Origin: Erythrophleum ivorense
Lineage: Eukaryota; Streptophyta; Magnoliopsida; Fabales; Fabaceae
Direction of reading: 5' to 3'
Length of the DNA: 64,000 nt
Assembly: GCA_026724425.1 (NCBI GenBank)
Contig: JAIUCV010000003.1
Coordinates: forward strand, 52,144,477-52,208,476
The notes below the pieces were generated by a model. That model was given only the letters and a program-made list of their open reading frames with translations. It was not told where the DNA came from and ran no database searches. Position numbers and translations under genes: made by a program. The stretch's first letter is position 1. Each line of letters starts with the position of its first letter. Shown here piece after piece: positions 60,701 through 64,000 of this stretch.

Positions 60701-63572
60701 CTTGAATCATAACCTAATTCCCTTGTTAAGCTAAGTTGGTGACACCTAATACATCAATTAGTCAAACCAATCCCTCTTCCTCCACTAAGTCATCCAAGTA
60801 TCATCTTCTTCCTAGTTGTTTCATGCTAGCTTAACCTTGTGAAGAGAGAGAGAAAGTAGCAAAACACCATTAGAGCTTAAATAAAGAGGAAGTTTCATCT
60901 TGTTGCATGAGGTAAAAGGAAATTTCTTTTCACTTTGACTTAGAAGAGAACAATGTGTAAAATTGTTAGGGCTTTCTCATGATACCAACTTCTTCTCCTT
61001 ATTCTAGACTTGGATTTAGAAGTAGTCTCCTGATTTTCCATTTGAAGAGAAGGAACTAACAAAGGAAACTTTAAGGTAACTTTTTCCACCTTAATCCTTG
61101 AATTAAGTCTAATTTTGATTTTACAAGAAATTATGGACATTTTGGTTGTTAGCCAAAAATAGTGTTTTGGTTAATTGAAGATTTTAGGTGTATCTTGGCT
61201 TGAGAGGATGGATAAGGATGAGAAAATAGGTAAAATCTTACTTGGACTCATTTTACTATTTTTGATTATTTTGGTATAATTTTGGGCTTATGGAAGTTGT
61301 TTGGAAACTAGTGTAATTAACTAAATAAACCATCTCAAAAATTTATTATTTTTGGTAAAGAATTATAGGATATATGTGAGAACTTGCATACTAAATTTTA
61401 GGATTTTTTGAGGTTCCTAAAGTGTCCAAATAAATTCTTCACAATGTTGTTCAATCTTGAAATTGGTAGTTTTAGAAAATTATTAAGTTGAAGGGCCAAA
61501 TGATGGAATTTTTGGATGAAATTTGACCGGCACTTAGTCAAGACATTAAATAGGAGATTTGAAAAGTTTCATAATTTTTGGAGTTCATTTGCTATCTCAA
61601 TTAGGTCAAATGAATGAATTTTCATTTGAAACTTGGCCACATTGAAGTAACATGAATCTTCAATCCTAAAAGGCTTAGACTTTTTTGGAATATGATAAGT
61701 ATTTCTTTTAATTTTTCCAAAAATAAGACATAATTAAGTAGAGTAGTTCTATTAGAACTTCCAGTTAACTAGAACAATTTCTAATCAACTTAAATTTTAG
61801 AACTTAGGTATAGTTGTATTTTTGTATGAATCTTTTAAAATAAGAAAAACCTACTTATTATTTGGAGTGTTGAGGAAAAAGAAGAAAGCTTTAGACAAAG
61901 GGTAGCTAGTATTTTCTATAGAACATAAGTTGTATGAGAATTGCTTGCTTTTGATATATGAATGTTTTACGATAATTCTATATTATGTATTGGTATAAGT
62001 TATTCTTATAGGAATGAAGCAGAGATGTATGAGCCTTTATTTATGTATTCAGAATTAGGGTTAAAACCCTTTTTCCAAAAGTTACAGGCCAATAATTAGG
62101 TTGTCTTATTACAAGTATGAAATTGTAATAGGATAAGTAAAGTTTCCCTCCTTACTATTGGTGTAGTAATGGGATGAAAGAGCTATGCTTTTCCTCTATG
62201 AAATTATGTGCATTGGAGAGTACACCAAGTTTGTGTATGAATGATTATTTTGCATAACATTCATAAGAAAGCATATTATGTTTTACCTTTAAGAAAATGT
62301 ATGATGAATTACTCATGTTTTATGGCTGGAAAATGAATTAAGAAATTAAACTATCTACTAAGATTTACATCTCACTTTTATGTTTTTCCCACTAACCAAT
62401 TTTCAAGAAAAAATGGAAAGTTAGATAAGGACAAGTAGAACATAGAATAGCTTTCTTAGACTTGTGTGTAGAATGAGTCAAAGTTTTGCATGAAGAATTT
62501 TGTATGTTATGTCGTAAGATATAGAGACTTGTATAAAGGATGCTGAATGCACATATAATTAGTGTGACTTTTAGTATTTGGTTTTATTATAGCAAGAATA
62601 AGGTATTATGTATAGTTGTGCATGGTAAAAGTACTACATTTTAGCTCATACTCTTGAGAATGTTGAAGTTAGATAGTTATTTTGTCATAAATATTCCAAC
62701 TAGGTATTTCTCTAAATTTTTTAGTGAATGGAATGTGTTACCTAAAAGTTTCCAAGTTTTAGCTAATTGGATCAAGATTCAATCAATTAAATCATAAGTT
62801 TCAATGAAATAAAAATATGATTAAATTAACTGAAATTATAGTCAGTTAATAAAACCTAAAAGGCAATATTCAGTCAACTAAAACTAGTCTCAGTTAACTA
62901 GAACTTGCAACATAAGAAAGAAAAATTAAAATTCAATCAACTGATACAAGACTCAATTAACTAAAACATAATGTAGCTAGCCATAGAGAAGTCCACTAAT
63001 AAGATTCAGCTAACTAGATAAAGATTCAATTAATCGTAACCTAACTTAAGATAGGAAATATATATACATATATATGGTAATGTTACTATATTTTCAAAAG
63101 ACTAAATACAAAGGTTTTCACTTTTAATAATCAATTTAGGATAGCTATTTATGAGATCTAGGTATCACAATTTTAAATAATTAAACTTATTGGATAAAGA
63201 TGGTAAAATGGAATCCATGTCATGCCATTAACTAATTACCCATTATCCTTAAGCATAAGAATTAATCTTCTTTCTCTTAGTTCTTTCTTCGTGTAATATA
63301 ATTAGTTTATTTCATACTTTTTAGAATTAACACATTAATTATTTATATTAAATAATTAAATTTTACTCCGTAATTTTGTCTTCTTGGCTATATTGCAAAC
63401 TTCATAAAATTAGTAAGAGTTATATCTATAGGAAATAATTAATTAAGATTAACTTTATTATAAATACTAAAATTTATATCTCTTAATTTATTTTATTCTT
63501 TAAATTAGGAATTTATTTCCTTATTTTTTTAATTTTACTAGTGGTCTGAGTTAAAAGATTTTAGGTGTGACA
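57751..63572 (+). repeat. Possible very long gypsy-type LTR or non-coding element
   Basis: No coding sequence recognised in 5.8 kb. The segment begins tgtgatatctgagtttta (57751) and ends ttttaggtgtgaca (63572), wordings typical of the start and end of plant del/Tekay-type gypsy LTRs. The flanking five bases are aaaaa and agaaa, a weak match. No second LTR, primer-binding site or gag was seen, so this is tentative. Inside are a TA repeat (60324-60348) and clusters of a degenerate motif around ttaactagaact (57940-58140, 61745-63050). Confidence 0.25.
60324..60348. repeat. TA microsatellite
   Basis: Uninterrupted atatat run of about 25 bp. Confidence 0.9.
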
Positions 63573-64000
63573 AGAAACAATTCATAGGGCATAGCAAGCA
63601 TTATATGAAGTGTCAAATGAAAAATTCTCTTAGTGAGAAAAAATCTACCTTTTTTTTAAAAATTCTTTAGAGAGAATGATTTACATTTTCCTTTCTAAAC
63701 CACATCCTTACCTAATCTTCATACAACATTTATCTAATCTTTTGTTTTAGTCTAATATATTTTACACTGATCTCTCTTTTCCCCCTCCCACCTATTTTTA
63801 ATTTCCAACCTCAGCACATAGCTTTCGGCAAAGTACACTATTAAGATATAGCTCCATCTTGAAGGCTTTTGTTGGTTGCTTAGGAAGTTTAACACATTTG
63901 TATAATTATATTTAGCCTTAACCCTATCACCTTACTTCTTTTATCACTTCCAAGTTACATTTTTCACCATTGCATCTCATTTATTGCTCTATCATACTTT
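63573..64000. other. Unassigned AT-rich DNA
   Basis: Nothing recognised to the right edge of the window. Confidence 0.4.

Noticed and set aside
60940..61140. Minus-strand 66-codon Lys/Arg-rich frame
   Set aside because: No domain, no splice context, in AT-rich repeat-like DNA.
1..64000. Search by eye for CRISPR arrays, bacterial operons, rRNA and tRNA genes
   Set aside because: None seen. The window is plant nuclear DNA; repeats present are transposon LTRs, inverted repeats and microsatellites. A tRNA scan could not be run.

Overview
The window is nuclear DNA of a flowering plant, most likely a eudicot. It is very AT-rich and holds two split plant genes with GT-AG introns. The rest is dominated by plant transposable elements: Ty3/gypsy Athila-like, Ty1/copia, an RTE-type LINE, Mutator-like elements with plant mobile domains, and MITEs. 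I could not identify the species from the sequence.

Host genes. (1) Positions 16831-31889, minus strand, carry eleven coding exons of a K+/H+ antiporter closely resembling chloroplast KEA3. All exons join in phase 0 and give 421 residues, from the start codon to the middle of the Na/H-exchanger domain. The other transmembrane segments and the nucleotide-binding (KTN/RCK) C-terminus are not in the window. The splice donor at 16830 is intact, but everything to its left (1-16691) is nested retrotransposons, so the next intron is either longer than 16.8 kb or the gene is cut off. (2) Positions 52811-56305, minus strand, carry a complete three-exon plastid methionine-R-sulfoxide reductase B (209 residues) with all zinc and catalytic cysteines.

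Layout. 1-3897: Athila-like RNase H/integrase remnant, long 3' non-coding part and part of an LTR. 3898-5960: 5'-truncated minus-strand RTE LINE. 5960-7595: minus-strand copia 5' half with LTR and primer-binding site, lodged in a plus-strand copia 3' half (7596-10025), which in turn sits in a second Athila-like element (10036-16691). 16831-31889: KEA3-like gene; its 9.3 kb intron 5 hosts a copia element with both LTRs (19529-23513), a minus-strand gypsy gag-protease remnant and a MITE. 32260-36600: AT-rich spacer with a 927 bp Mutator-like element that has ~152 bp terminal inverted repeats and a perfect 9 bp target duplication. 36640-42274: decayed MULE transposase followed by a plant mobile domain (PMD). 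43065-44634 and 45362-45659: solo LTRs. 46160-49415: a second PMD remnant facing a MULE transposase N-terminus. 50736-52521: MITEs. 52811-56305: MSRB, with nested MITEs in intron 2. 56306-64000: AT-rich non-coding DNA, perhaps one very long gypsy-type LTR.

The two host genes both act in plastids (thylakoid K+/H+ exchange in light acclimation; repair of oxidised methionine). I see no sign that they form a functional unit: they are 21 kb apart and separated by transposons. Almost all transposon reading frames are broken.
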